A stretch of DNA of 5,173 nucleotides, taken from NCBI GenBank assembly GCA_030594505.1, contig JAUVFC010000140.1:1-5173 (forward strand), read 5' to 3'. The translations under genes were made by a program, and so were the position numbers. The DNA comes from Desulfobacterales bacterium. GTDB taxonomy: Bacteria; Desulfobacterota; Desulfobacteria; Desulfobacterales; C00003106. Position 1 is the stretch's first letter. Every line of letters begins with the position of its first letter. The notes beneath the pieces are model-generated. The model had not been told where the DNA came from. It did not search any database and worked only from the letters and a program-made list of their open reading frames with translations. Below are positions 1-5,173 of the stretch, piece after piece.

Positions 1-933
1 GATGAAGACGTATCTTCCGGTTTAGCCGAGATCAAGAATAATGAGAGACTCTTTTATGCCCAAAGACAGCATCTGACTAAGAGCGGAGACCGCTTTTATG
101 TCAATATCCACGTATCTCCTGCTGCATATATGGAACGAGATGCTCTAATTATAACCACGACTGATGTTACGGAAGCGGTGGAAAAAGAGTCTCAATTGAT
201 TCAGGCCGGCAAGATGTCTACGCTTGGCACCATGGCATCGGGTATTGCTCACGAATTGAACCAGCCCCTGAATGTGATCAAGGTGGGGAGTGATTTCTTC
301 CTGAAGATGCTAAAGAGGGGTAAAGAGATTGAACCAAAAACCTTTCGCACCATGGCCGAAGAGATCAGCAGCCATGTTGACCGGGCATCTCAAATAATCA
401 CTCATCTGAGGGAATTCGCGCGGGCATCTGACGCTTCACGGTCTGAGATCAGTATCAATGCTCCGATTAACGATGTCTTCAAGGTGTTAGGACAACAGTT
501 AACGCTTCATCAGATACTGGTGGAGTTGGACTTAGCTGAAGATCTTCCTCCCATATTGGCGGATCATAACAGACTGGAACAGGTATTTGTAAATCTTATA
601 ATTAACGCGCGCGATGCTCTGGAAGAAAGAGAAAAAGATTGGAACAAGACACTGACGATCAAGACTTTTTTAGAAAACGGACAAGTTGTAGCAATAGTTT
701 CTGATAATGGCACAGGAATGCCTCAAGATGTCATCGATAAAATATTTGAGCCGTTTTTTACAACAAAGAAAGTCGGTAAGGGGACCGGCCTCGGCGTCTC
801 TATAAGCTACGGGATCGTCAAAGACTATGGAGGAGAAATCACTGTAGAGAGCAACGAAAACGAGGGGACCTCGTTTAGGGTGAGTTTTCCCGCTATGTTA
901 AATCACTCTAATACAAATCATGATGCAGAGTGA
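1..933 (+). CDS. PAS-containing sensor histidine kinase, 5' end missing
   Basis: The reading frame is open from base 1, so 310 C-terminal residues are seen and the true start lies left of the window; the ATG at 130 is internal. Window residues 1-60 look like the back half of a PAS sensor domain, ending in the usual T-T-T-D-V-T strand and a short coiled linker. The dimerisation/phosphoacceptor domain follows, with H84 in the box A-H-E-L-N-Q-P-L-N. The ATPase domain shows the N box (N202 in N-L-I-I-N-A-R-D-A), the G1 box (D235-N-G-T-G-M), the F box (I-F-E-P-F-F-T-T-K) and the G2 box (G261-T-G-L-G). All catalytic motifs are intact, so it should autophosphorylate on H84 and pass phosphate to a receiver aspartate. 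No membrane segment is visible in this part. The next gene starts 53 bases downstream with no terminator between, so a shared operon is likely. The signal sensed is unknown. Kinase assignment is secure; cognate partner is inferred from position. Confidence 0.95.
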   Translation, partial: DEDVSSGLAEIKNNERLFYAQRQHLTKSGDRFYVNIHVSPAAYMERDALIITTTDVTEAVEKESQLIQAGKMSTLGTMASGIAHELNQPLNVIKVGSDFFLKMLKRGKEIEPKTFRTMAEEISSHVDRASQIITHLREFARASDASRSEISINAPINDVFKVLGQQLTLHQILVELDLAEDLPPILADHNRLEQVFVNLIINARDALEEREKDWNKTLTIKTFLENGQVVAIVSDNGTGMPQDVIDKIFEPFFTTKKVGKGTGLGVSISYGIVKDYGGEITVESNENEGTSFRVSFPAMLNHSNTNHDAE

Positions 934-986
934 TCTGTGTATGATTTTGATGATTGCGTAAAAAGACTCAATTAGGAGGGTGACAC

Positions 987-1799
987 ATGCCGAAACTTCT
1001 ACTTATTGATGATGAAGAAGGTATTAGAAAGGTCCTGAGCATATCTCTGACAAGTGATGGATATGAAGTGGTAACTGCGGAGGACGGGCGGGAGGGCCTG
1101 GACCTGTATCAAAAAGGGCGCTTTCCCATAGTGCTGACCGATCTAAAGATGCCCGAGTTGGATGGCATAGAAGTCTTAAAGAAGATAAAAGCGATTAATC
1201 CGGCCACGGAGGTTATCGTTATTACCGGCCACGGAGATATGGACTCCGCGATGCAATCTCTTCATTTAGGCGCGTCTAATTTCATCACCAAACCTGTGTG
1301 TGACCAAGTCCTTTCTGTAGCCTTAAAAAGGGTCGAACAACGGCTGGAAATGCAACGGAAGTTGCGGGATTGCACCGACAACCTGGAGAATATGGTAAGT
1401 GAAGCTACCGAGGAAATAAGGAAAAGATACGAATTTGAGGGTAAGCTGATACAGCGATGGTTTGATGGGATCGTTGCCGCGGACAATAAAGGGAATATCT
1501 TAGTGTTTAACCCCGCAGCGGAAAATATCTTCGGATATAGCCGGATTGAAGCCAAAAGTACTAAGAAGGCCGATGACCTTTATCCCAGAAAGGTAATGGA
1601 AAAGATAACCGATGTTTTTACCGGTAAAAAGGAGTTGAAAGAGGATATCTTTATTGAAGAAGATACGTCCGTAGTCAGGAAGAGCGGCGAAATAGTGCCG
1701 GTAAGATTTTCAGGTGCGATGCTCTATGATGCCGGCAATCCCGTTGCGAGTGTTGGATTTTTCCAGGATCTGCGAGAAATTGAAAAGTTGAAGCTGTAA
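987..1799 (+). CDS. Response regulator receiver-PAS protein lacking a kinase domain (truncated duplicate)
   Basis: 270 residues. A CheY-like receiver spans about 1-115, with acidic residues D8/D9, phosphoacceptor D52 (T-D-L-K-M-P), switch T80 and K102 in T-K-P. A charged helical linker, probably coiled coil, spans about 113-150, and a PAS domain about 150-265 (D-G-I-V-A-A-D, then F-N-P-A-A-E-N-I-F-G-Y, ending G-F-F-Q-D-L-R). The start is supported by AGGAGG at 974-979, seven bases before ATG. It aligns without gaps to residues 1-270 of the next gene, 180 of 270 identical by hand count, but ends in TAA just before that protein's phosphoacceptor helix. So it looks like a tandem copy that lost its kinase half. 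All receiver residues remain, and the frame has no internal stop, which suggests it is still a working protein: perhaps a phosphate sink, competitor or PAS-mediated partner of the full-length copy. No DNA-binding or other output domain is present. Role is inference. Confidence 0.93.
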   Translation: MPKLLLIDDEEGIRKVLSISLTSDGYEVVTAEDGREGLDLYQKGRFPIVLTDLKMPELDGIEVLKKIKAINPATEVIVITGHGDMDSAMQSLHLGASNFITKPVCDQVLSVALKRVEQRLEMQRKLRDCTDNLENMVSEATEEIRKRYEFEGKLIQRWFDGIVAADNKGNILVFNPAAENIFGYSRIEAKSTKKADDLYPRKVMEKITDVFTGKKELKEDIFIEEDTSVVRKSGEIVPVRFSGAMLYDAGNPVASVGFFQDLREIEKLKL

Positions 1800-1835
1800 G
1801 AGGAACTGGTTTCTAAAGATACTACACAAGAGTAA
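1800..1835 (+). other. Possible remnant of the lost kinase linker behind the truncated receiver-PAS gene
   Basis: Directly after the TAA at 1797-1799, the same frame reads E-E-L-V-S-K-D-T-T-Q-E and then a second TAA at 1833-1835. The first residues resemble Q-E-L-I-K-S-E at the matching place in the downstream paralogue, where they lead into the phosphoacceptor helix; similarity then stops. This fits a stop mutation or small insertion plus deletion of the remaining kinase coding sequence. The match is only about six residues and may be chance. Confidence 0.4.
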
Positions 1836-1859
1836 AGCTCGCTTCCGCAAGGTTATGCT

Positions 1860-3443
1860 ATGTCGAAACTTTTACTTATTGATGATGAAAAAGGTATTAG
1901 AAAAGTCCTGAGCATATCTCTGACAAGTGATGGATATGACGTGGTAACAGCAGAGAATGGACAGGAGGGACTAAGCCTGTTTCAAAAAGAATCCGTCTCG
2001 ATCGTGATGACTGATATGAAAATGCCTGGTTTAGACGGTTTAGAGGTTCTCAAACGGATGAAACAGATAAATCCGGATATAGAGGTAATTGTTTTCACCG
2101 GACATGGCGATATGAAGTCCGCTGTTCGAGCGCTTCAATTGGGAGCATCTGATTTTATAACCAAGCCGGTGGGTGATCAGGCCCTTTCGATAGCTCTAAC
2201 AAGGGCCGAGCAACGGCTGGAACTGAAACAGAGGTTAAAGAACTATACCAATAACCTGGAGAACATGGTAAAGGAAGCTACCGAAGAGGTGCAAAGAAGA
2301 TATGAATTTGAGGACAAGCTGATACAGCGATCGATTGATGGGATTGTTGCCACGGATGAGGAAGGGAAGATATTGGTATTTAACAGCGGAGCTGAAAAGA
2401 TCTTTGGATATACCGAGGACGAGGCCAAACGCTCGAAGAATGCCTGTGACCTTTATCCTGAAGAACCATTGGAAAAGACCGCTGATATTTTATCCGGTAA
2501 AAAGGAGACGGCAGAGGATGTCTTTATTATGGAAGATACGTCTGTAGTTGGGAAGAACGGTGAAATAGTTCCGGTAAGATTCTCGGGGGGGATACTCTAT
2601 GGAGGTGACAAGGCAATAGGAAGTGTTGGTTTTTTCCAGGACTTGAGAAAAATTAAACGCTTGCAGCAGGAACTGATTAAATCTGAGAAGTTAGCGGCTG
2701 TGGGACAGACTATAGCCGGCATTGCCCACAGCATCAAGAACATCCTCAACGGCCTGAAGGGTGGAGTTTACATGGTAAACGACGCCCTTAAAAAGTCAGG
2801 ATCTGAATTGGGCATTAGAGAAAAACAAGACCCTGACGTAAAGAAACGCCCGCACAGCGAACTGATAACAGGCTGGGATATGGTGAAAAGAAATATTGAT
2901 AAAGTTTCTGATCTCGTGCTGGATCTCCTCAGTTACTCTAAGGAGCGGGAGCCGGGATATGAAAAATGCGACCCGAATGAGATCGCGGATGAAGTATGCT
3001 ATCTCATGGAATCGAAGGCGAGAGACAATAATATAGTGTTGATAGGAGATTTTTCTGAAAGGGTAGGCGAGATATATTTGGACCCTGCGGGAATACACCG
3101 TTGTCTCCTTGATCTCGTTTCAAATGCAATCGATGCCTGCATATTTGATCCTGACACGGAAAAGGAGTGGTATGTAAAGGTGACGACACGGCCTGAAAAT
3201 GAAGGCGGGGTGGCATTTGAGGTTATTGATAATGGCTGCGGCATGGACGATGAGGTTAAGAACAAAATTTTTTCTCAATTTTTCAGCACAAAGGGGGCGC
3301 GAGGCACCGGCCTTGGATTGCTCGTAGCGCAAAAGATCGCCAATGAGCATGGAGGCGCCATACATGTGGAGTCGCAACTCGGCAAGGGGACAACATTTAC
3401 TGTTCGGCTTCCCGGAAAAGAAGGGGAGAACGCGCAATTTTAA
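1860..3443 (+). CDS. Receiver-PAS-histidine kinase (hybrid with N-terminal receiver)
   Basis: 527 residues, no signal peptide or membrane segment, so presumably cytoplasmic. Order: receiver about 1-115 (D8/D9, phosphoacceptor D52, T80, K102), coiled linker about 113-150, PAS about 150-265, phosphoacceptor domain about 270-365, ATPase domain about 400-517. The phosphoacceptor H290 sits in A-H-S-I-K-N, not the common H-E-(L/I)-x-(N/T)-P. The ATPase boxes are intact: N422 (V-S-N-A-I-D-A), D457-N-G-C-G-M, F-F-S-T-K and G482-T-G-L-G-L. It probably receives phosphate at D52 from another kinase and in response alters its own kinase activity on H290. Compared with the first kinase of the window, the stretch from the histidine to the end of the second helix is about 14 residues longer. 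Only a weak ribosome site precedes it: AAGG at 1849-1852, seven bases before ATG. It lies 60 bases after its truncated paralogue and 56 before the small receiver gene. Domain calls are firm; partners are inferred. Confidence 0.95.
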   Translation: MSKLLLIDDEKGIRKVLSISLTSDGYDVVTAENGQEGLSLFQKESVSIVMTDMKMPGLDGLEVLKRMKQINPDIEVIVFTGHGDMKSAVRALQLGASDFITKPVGDQALSIALTRAEQRLELKQRLKNYTNNLENMVKEATEEVQRRYEFEDKLIQRSIDGIVATDEEGKILVFNSGAEKIFGYTEDEAKRSKNACDLYPEEPLEKTADILSGKKETAEDVFIMEDTSVVGKNGEIVPVRFSGGILYGGDKAIGSVGFFQDLRKIKRLQQELIKSEKLAAVGQTIAGIAHSIKNILNGLKGGVYMVNDALKKSGSELGIREKQDPDVKKRPHSELITGWDMVKRNIDKVSDLVLDLLSYSKEREPGYEKCDPNEIADEVCYLMESKARDNNIVLIGDFSERVGEIYLDPAGIHRCLLDLVSNAIDACIFDPDTEKEWYVKVTTRPENEGGVAFEVIDNGCGMDDEVKNKIFSQFFSTKGARGTGLGLLVAQKIANEHGGAIHVESQLGKGTTFTVRLPGKEGENAQF

Positions 3444-3499
3444 TATACTTAAAAATGTACTTTTTGTAATTTGAAAAATGAGAAATAAAGGAGGTATGT

Positions 3500-3892
3500 A
3501 TGGAGAAAAAGGTCCTGATTATTGATGATGACGTTGACGTGAGGACGTTTGCTTCAAGCGTTGTGGAGAACAGCGGTTACAAGCCGGACATAGCAAAGGA
3601 TGGTGAAGAAGGGCTTAACAAAGTCAGAAAGGAAAAACCGGCTTTAATTATTCTTGATGTATTGATGCCCAAGGAAAGCGGGATCAAGATGTATCGCGAA
3701 TTGAAAACAGATAATCAACTCAATGATATTCCCGTGATCGTACTTTCCGGAATAGCCAAAAGGACCTTTCTGAGGTCCCAGAGGGCCTTGGCCGAGTTTG
3801 GGGGCCAGACTGTGCCTGAACCGGAGGCCTATTTTGAAAAACCGGTTGAGCCTGAAGAATTGGAGGCTATGATAAAGAAACTCGCTTCTTAA
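3500..3892 (+). CDS. Stand-alone CheY-like response regulator receiver
   Basis: 130 residues, one receiver domain and nothing else. Acidic pocket D9-D11, phosphoacceptor D53 (I-L-D-V-L-M-P), switch residue S83 (V-L-S-G), and K114 in F-E-K-P. Between S83 and K114 there are 30 residues where the two hybrid receivers of this window have 21. So the region around helix 4 is expanded, with a basic patch (A-K-R-T-F-L-R-S-Q-R) and an acidic proline turn (V-P-E-P-E-A-Y). AAAGGAGGT at 3487-3495 gives a strong ribosome site and picks this ATG over an out-of-frame ATG at 3496. As last gene of the run and with no output domain, it could be the phosphate acceptor of either kinase, acting by binding a target as CheY does, or a shuttle in a relay. 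It is much less like the other two receivers than they are to each other. Confidence 0.93.
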   Translation: MEKKVLIIDDDVDVRTFASSVVENSGYKPDIAKDGEEGLNKVRKEKPALIILDVLMPKESGIKMYRELKTDNQLNDIPVIVLSGIAKRTFLRSQRALAEFGGQTVPEPEAYFEKPVEPEELEAMIKKLAS

Positions 3893-3907
3893 TCCGGATA
3901 AAATGAA

Positions 3908-3935
3908 AAAGGCGGATAGTTTTTTATCCGCCTTT
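3908..3935. terminator. Bidirectional intrinsic terminator
   Basis: AAAGGCGGATA at 3908-3918 and its exact reverse complement at 3925-3935 form an 11-bp stem with a 6-base loop. It begins 16 bases after the stop of the small receiver gene. The plus strand has only a short T-rich tail (TTTCTTA). Read on the minus strand the stem is followed by TTTTTCATTTT, a better uridine tract, so the hairpin probably ends both the signalling operon and the convergent stress-protein transcript. Confidence 0.85.
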
Positions 3936-3938
3936 CTT

Positions 3939-4002
3939 AGTCGAGTGGTTGAGTAGTCAGATGGTTAACGACTCGACAACTCGACCAGTTGACCACTCAA
4001 CC
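3939..4002. repeat. Eight 8-base units, four direct then four inverted (GGTTGAGT / ACTCGACC type)
   Basis: The block divides evenly into 8-base units. The first four are AGTCGAGT, GGTTGAGT, AGTCAGAT and GGTTAACG. The next four are ACTCGACA, ACTCGACC, AGTTGACC and ACTCAACC, which resemble the reverse complement of the first type. As a result TGGTTGAGTAGTCA (3946-3959) faces TGACCACTCAACCA (3990-4003), a 14-base inverted repeat with one mismatch. It lies between the terminator and the stop codon of the stress-protein gene, in no reading frame. I do not recognise the family. It may be a dispersed intergenic repeat, a protein-binding array or a transcript 3'-end structure. Confidence 0.75.
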
Positions 4003-4008
4003 ATGTTC

Positions 4009-4875
4009 TTATGGTATTAAAAGAGTGGGAAGCTCTGATGATTCCGCCAATTCCTGAGAAGTGCTTCCCAGCCATCGTGCCCGCCATGCCCCTTTTCCGG
4101 TCGTGCCGGTAATAATCATCGTGGCGCTATATTCGCGCGCAACGTTTTCAATCTCGGCGGCAACTTCTCCTATTCCAAGATGGGTCTCTACCTCTATCCC
4201 TTCATCTTCAAAAGTAATAGCAACATCTTCCAATCTCTTCTTGTTCTCTTTTTGAAGCCTTTGAAGTTCAGTCTTAGACTTACCCTTCATGGAAGCGTCG
4301 CTAATCACATGGGATACTAACACTTTCTTGATAGCGTTCTTAAGTGAAATAACGTATTCCAACGCTCTTTCGCACGGAGGGGACCAGTCTGTTACAAGGA
4401 TCGGGGTCTCAAAGGGCTTGTCGTTGACTTTTCCTGAGGGCAACATATACTTGTGTACTAATACAGGAGTTTGTGTTCGTCGGAGGAGGTCCAATGTCTC
4501 TGAATCTGCGTACAATTTTTCTATTTTTGTTCTCTTGTGGGCCCCCATTACTATTAGATCTACTTTTTCTGATTCAACCGTTGAAAGGATCTTGGGGACG
4601 TGTTTTCCTACCACGACGTAGGCCCCGCATTCCATCCCTTTTTCAAATATACTTTCTGCCCAGTCTATAAAACGGACATCCGCCATCTGTCTGAGCCTGA
4701 CCTCTTCATCCTTGAGATAGCCCTTCCCCCGATGCATTGCGACCTTATCTCTTTGTATTACATGGAGAAAGACTATATGGTTAAGGCCCGCCTTTCTGAG
4801 GTCCATTAGGGATTCCAGGGCGTCAAACCACAATTCATCAAAGTCAGTCACAAACAACATCTTTTTCAATTCCAT
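4009..4875 (-). CDS. Tandem-domain universal stress protein (UspA family)
   Basis: 288 residues, two UspA-like domains of about 145 each, presumably cytoplasmic. The first covers about 1-143 (M-L-F-V-T-D-F strand, V-D-L-I-V-M-G-A-H strand, ending T-P-V-L-V-H). The second covers about 155-288 (P-I-L-V-T-D-W-S, M-I-I-T-G-T-T-G, ending L-P-T-L-L-I-P). The second has the full ATP-binding signature G-x2-G-x9-G-S (G257, G260, G270-S271). The first has G111-A-H-K and D124-S125 at the same places, so it has lost two of three glycines and probably does not bind ATP in the usual way. The start is fixed by AAGGAGG (4883-4889 on the opposite strand), seven bases before ATG. Proteins of this family bind ATP or other ligands and help in stress survival, but the exact role cannot be read from sequence. 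It converges on the signalling operon and has its own promoter, so a functional link with it is only suggested by proximity. Confidence 0.92.
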   Translation of the reverse strand: MELKKMLFVTDFDELWFDALESLMDLRKAGLNHIVFLHVIQRDKVAMHRGKGYLKDEEVRLRQMADVRFIDWAESIFEKGMECGAYVVVGKHVPKILSTVESEKVDLIVMGAHKRTKIEKLYADSETLDLLRRTQTPVLVHKYMLPSGKVNDKPFETPILVTDWSPPCERALEYVISLKNAIKKVLVSHVISDASMKGKSKTELQRLQKENKKRLEDVAITFEDEGIEVETHLGIGEVAAEIENVAREYSATMIITGTTGKGAWRARWLGSTSQELAESSELPTLLIP

Positions 4876-4933
4876 ACAATATCCTCCTTAACGCTAATTA
4901 TCGGATGACCGGAAAACGGGCGCCACATCACCG

Positions 4934-4962
4934 AAAAAAGAGGTTTTGAAAAGGTCTCTTTT
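4934..4962 (-). terminator. Possible attenuator hairpin in the stress-protein leader
   Basis: In minus-strand RNA, AAAAGAG (4942-4936 and 4962-4956 as arms) can pair with CTCTTTT across a 13-base loop, and the 3' arm runs into six uridines. The hairpin would lie about 20-50 bases after the predicted transcription start and about 60 before the start codon. An alternative pairing of GTCTC (4968-4972) with GAGAC (4954-4958) would use part of the same bases, as in an attenuator/antiterminator pair. The stems are short and AT-rich, so the case is weak. Confidence 0.3.
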
Positions 4963-4966
4963 AGAC

Positions 4967-5010
4967 GGAGACTACACCTTAAGCGAATGTAACATAAACA
5001 GATAGTCTCC
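4967..5010. promoter_or_regulatory. Inverted repeat GGAGACTA-N28-TAGTCTCC overlapping the promoter
   Basis: Two perfect 8-base arms (4967-4974 and 5003-5010) are separated by 28 bases. One arm lies inside the spacer between the -35 and -10 boxes of the stress-protein promoter, the other just after the predicted start site. A protein binding both arms would cover the -10 box and start site, so a repressor operator is plausible. Arm-to-arm distance is 36 bases, between three and four helical turns. No regulator is encoded nearby that would obviously bind here. Confidence 0.45.
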
Positions 5011-5020
5011 AGATTGTCAA
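4991..5020 (-). promoter_or_regulatory. Sigma70-type promoter of the universal stress protein gene
   Basis: On the minus strand a perfect -35 box TTGACA (5020-5015) is followed, after 18 bases, by TATGTT (4996-4991), a four-of-six match to TATAAT. Transcription would start near 4984, giving a leader of about 110 bases before the ATG at 4875. The region to its right holds no gene in this orientation that could supply read-through, which supports a dedicated promoter. Confidence 0.6.
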
Positions 5021-5086
5021 GTATTTATTATGTATTTCTAATGCCTACAGGAGGCTGTCCGAGAATTATGTCCGTAACGAAAAAGA

Positions 5087-5173
5087 GTGAGAACGAGACA
5101 AAATTTTCGCAAATTTGAGGAGAATAGCAGGCCTATTTGACGAAAACTTGCGGAAATTTGGGCCGTTTCTCAC
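5087..5173. repeat. Long imperfect palindrome, cut by the right window edge
   Basis: Arms of 41 bases (5087-5127 and 5133-5173) match at 29 positions without gaps around a 5-base loop centred on 5130. The outermost seven bases, GTGAGAA against TTCTCAC, pair perfectly, as do AATAG/CTATT at the tip. Because pairing is perfect right at the edge, the palindrome probably continues outwards, in which case the left flank AACGAAAAAGA (from about 5076) would have its partner beyond 5173. No reading frame of note crosses it. It could be a miniature inverted-repeat element, an end of an insertion sequence, or a structured dispersed repeat. Confidence 0.6.

Noticed and set aside
130..933. Complete kinase gene starting at the ATG at 130
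   Set aside because: The frame is open back to base 1 and its residues continue the PAS domain; no ribosome site precedes 130. The gene is 5'-truncated by the window.
934..986. Separate promoter for the truncated receiver-PAS gene
   Set aside because: No paired -35 and -10 boxes are seen in this 53-base gap, only a ribosome-binding site.
2796..3437. Several overlapping minus-strand frames inside the hybrid kinase gene
   Set aside because: They are antisense to a well-supported kinase domain and resemble no known protein.
3444..3499. Promoter or terminator between the hybrid kinase and the small receiver
   Set aside because: A TATACT sequence at 3444 has no matching -35 box, and AAAAATGTACTTTTT forms only a weak AT-only stem.
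3939..4003. CRISPR array
   Set aside because: Units are 8 bases, contiguous and without spacers; no cas gene is nearby.
4061..4809. Plus-strand frames opposite the stress-protein gene
   Set aside because: The minus-strand UspA gene has a strong ribosome site and family motifs; the plus-strand frames have neither.

Overview
The window looks like bacterial chromosome from a moderate-GC Gram-negative, most likely a Desulfobacterota or Nitrospirota-type organism. That guess rests on three things: the style of the histidine kinases (an H-E-L-N-Q-P-L-N-V-I box in one, an unusual H-S-I-K-N box in another), the strings of receiver-PAS signalling proteins, and a tandem UspA protein beside them. No taxonomic marker gene is present, so this is inference.

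Positions 1-3892 (+ strand) hold a run of four signalling genes reading the same way: the 3' part of a PAS-histidine kinase (1-933), a receiver-PAS protein without a kinase domain (987-1799), a receiver-PAS-histidine kinase (1860-3443) and a stand-alone CheY-like receiver (3500-3892). Gaps are 53, 60 and 56 bases with no convincing terminator, so they are probably one operon; its promoter lies left of the window. The second and third genes are tandem duplicates. They are about 67% identical over 270 aligned residues (hand count), and the second stops exactly where the linker to the kinase half begins. None of the four carries a DNA-binding, AAA+ or enzymatic output domain, so the phosphorelay must end in a protein elsewhere or act by protein-protein contact.

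Positions 3893-4008 are the convergent intergenic region. It has an 11-bp hairpin terminator that should serve both strands, then a 64-base block built of eight 8-base units: four of GGTTGAGT type followed by four of the reverse-complement ACTCGACC type.

Positions 4009-4875 (- strand) encode a two-domain universal stress protein. Only its second domain keeps the ATP-binding glycine signature. Upstream are a good sigma70-type promoter, an inverted repeat that overlaps that promoter, and a possible attenuator in a leader of about 110 bases.

Positions 5021-5173 contain no gene that I can support. The right end is a long imperfect palindrome centred at 5130 that runs to the window edge and probably continues past it. 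It looks like a dispersed palindromic repeat or the end of a mobile element.

Working model (inference): a sensory kinase and a hybrid receiver-kinase exchange phosphate with two receivers, one of them a kinase-less duplicate that could act as a phosphate sink or competitor. The stress protein is a separate, convergent transcription unit.
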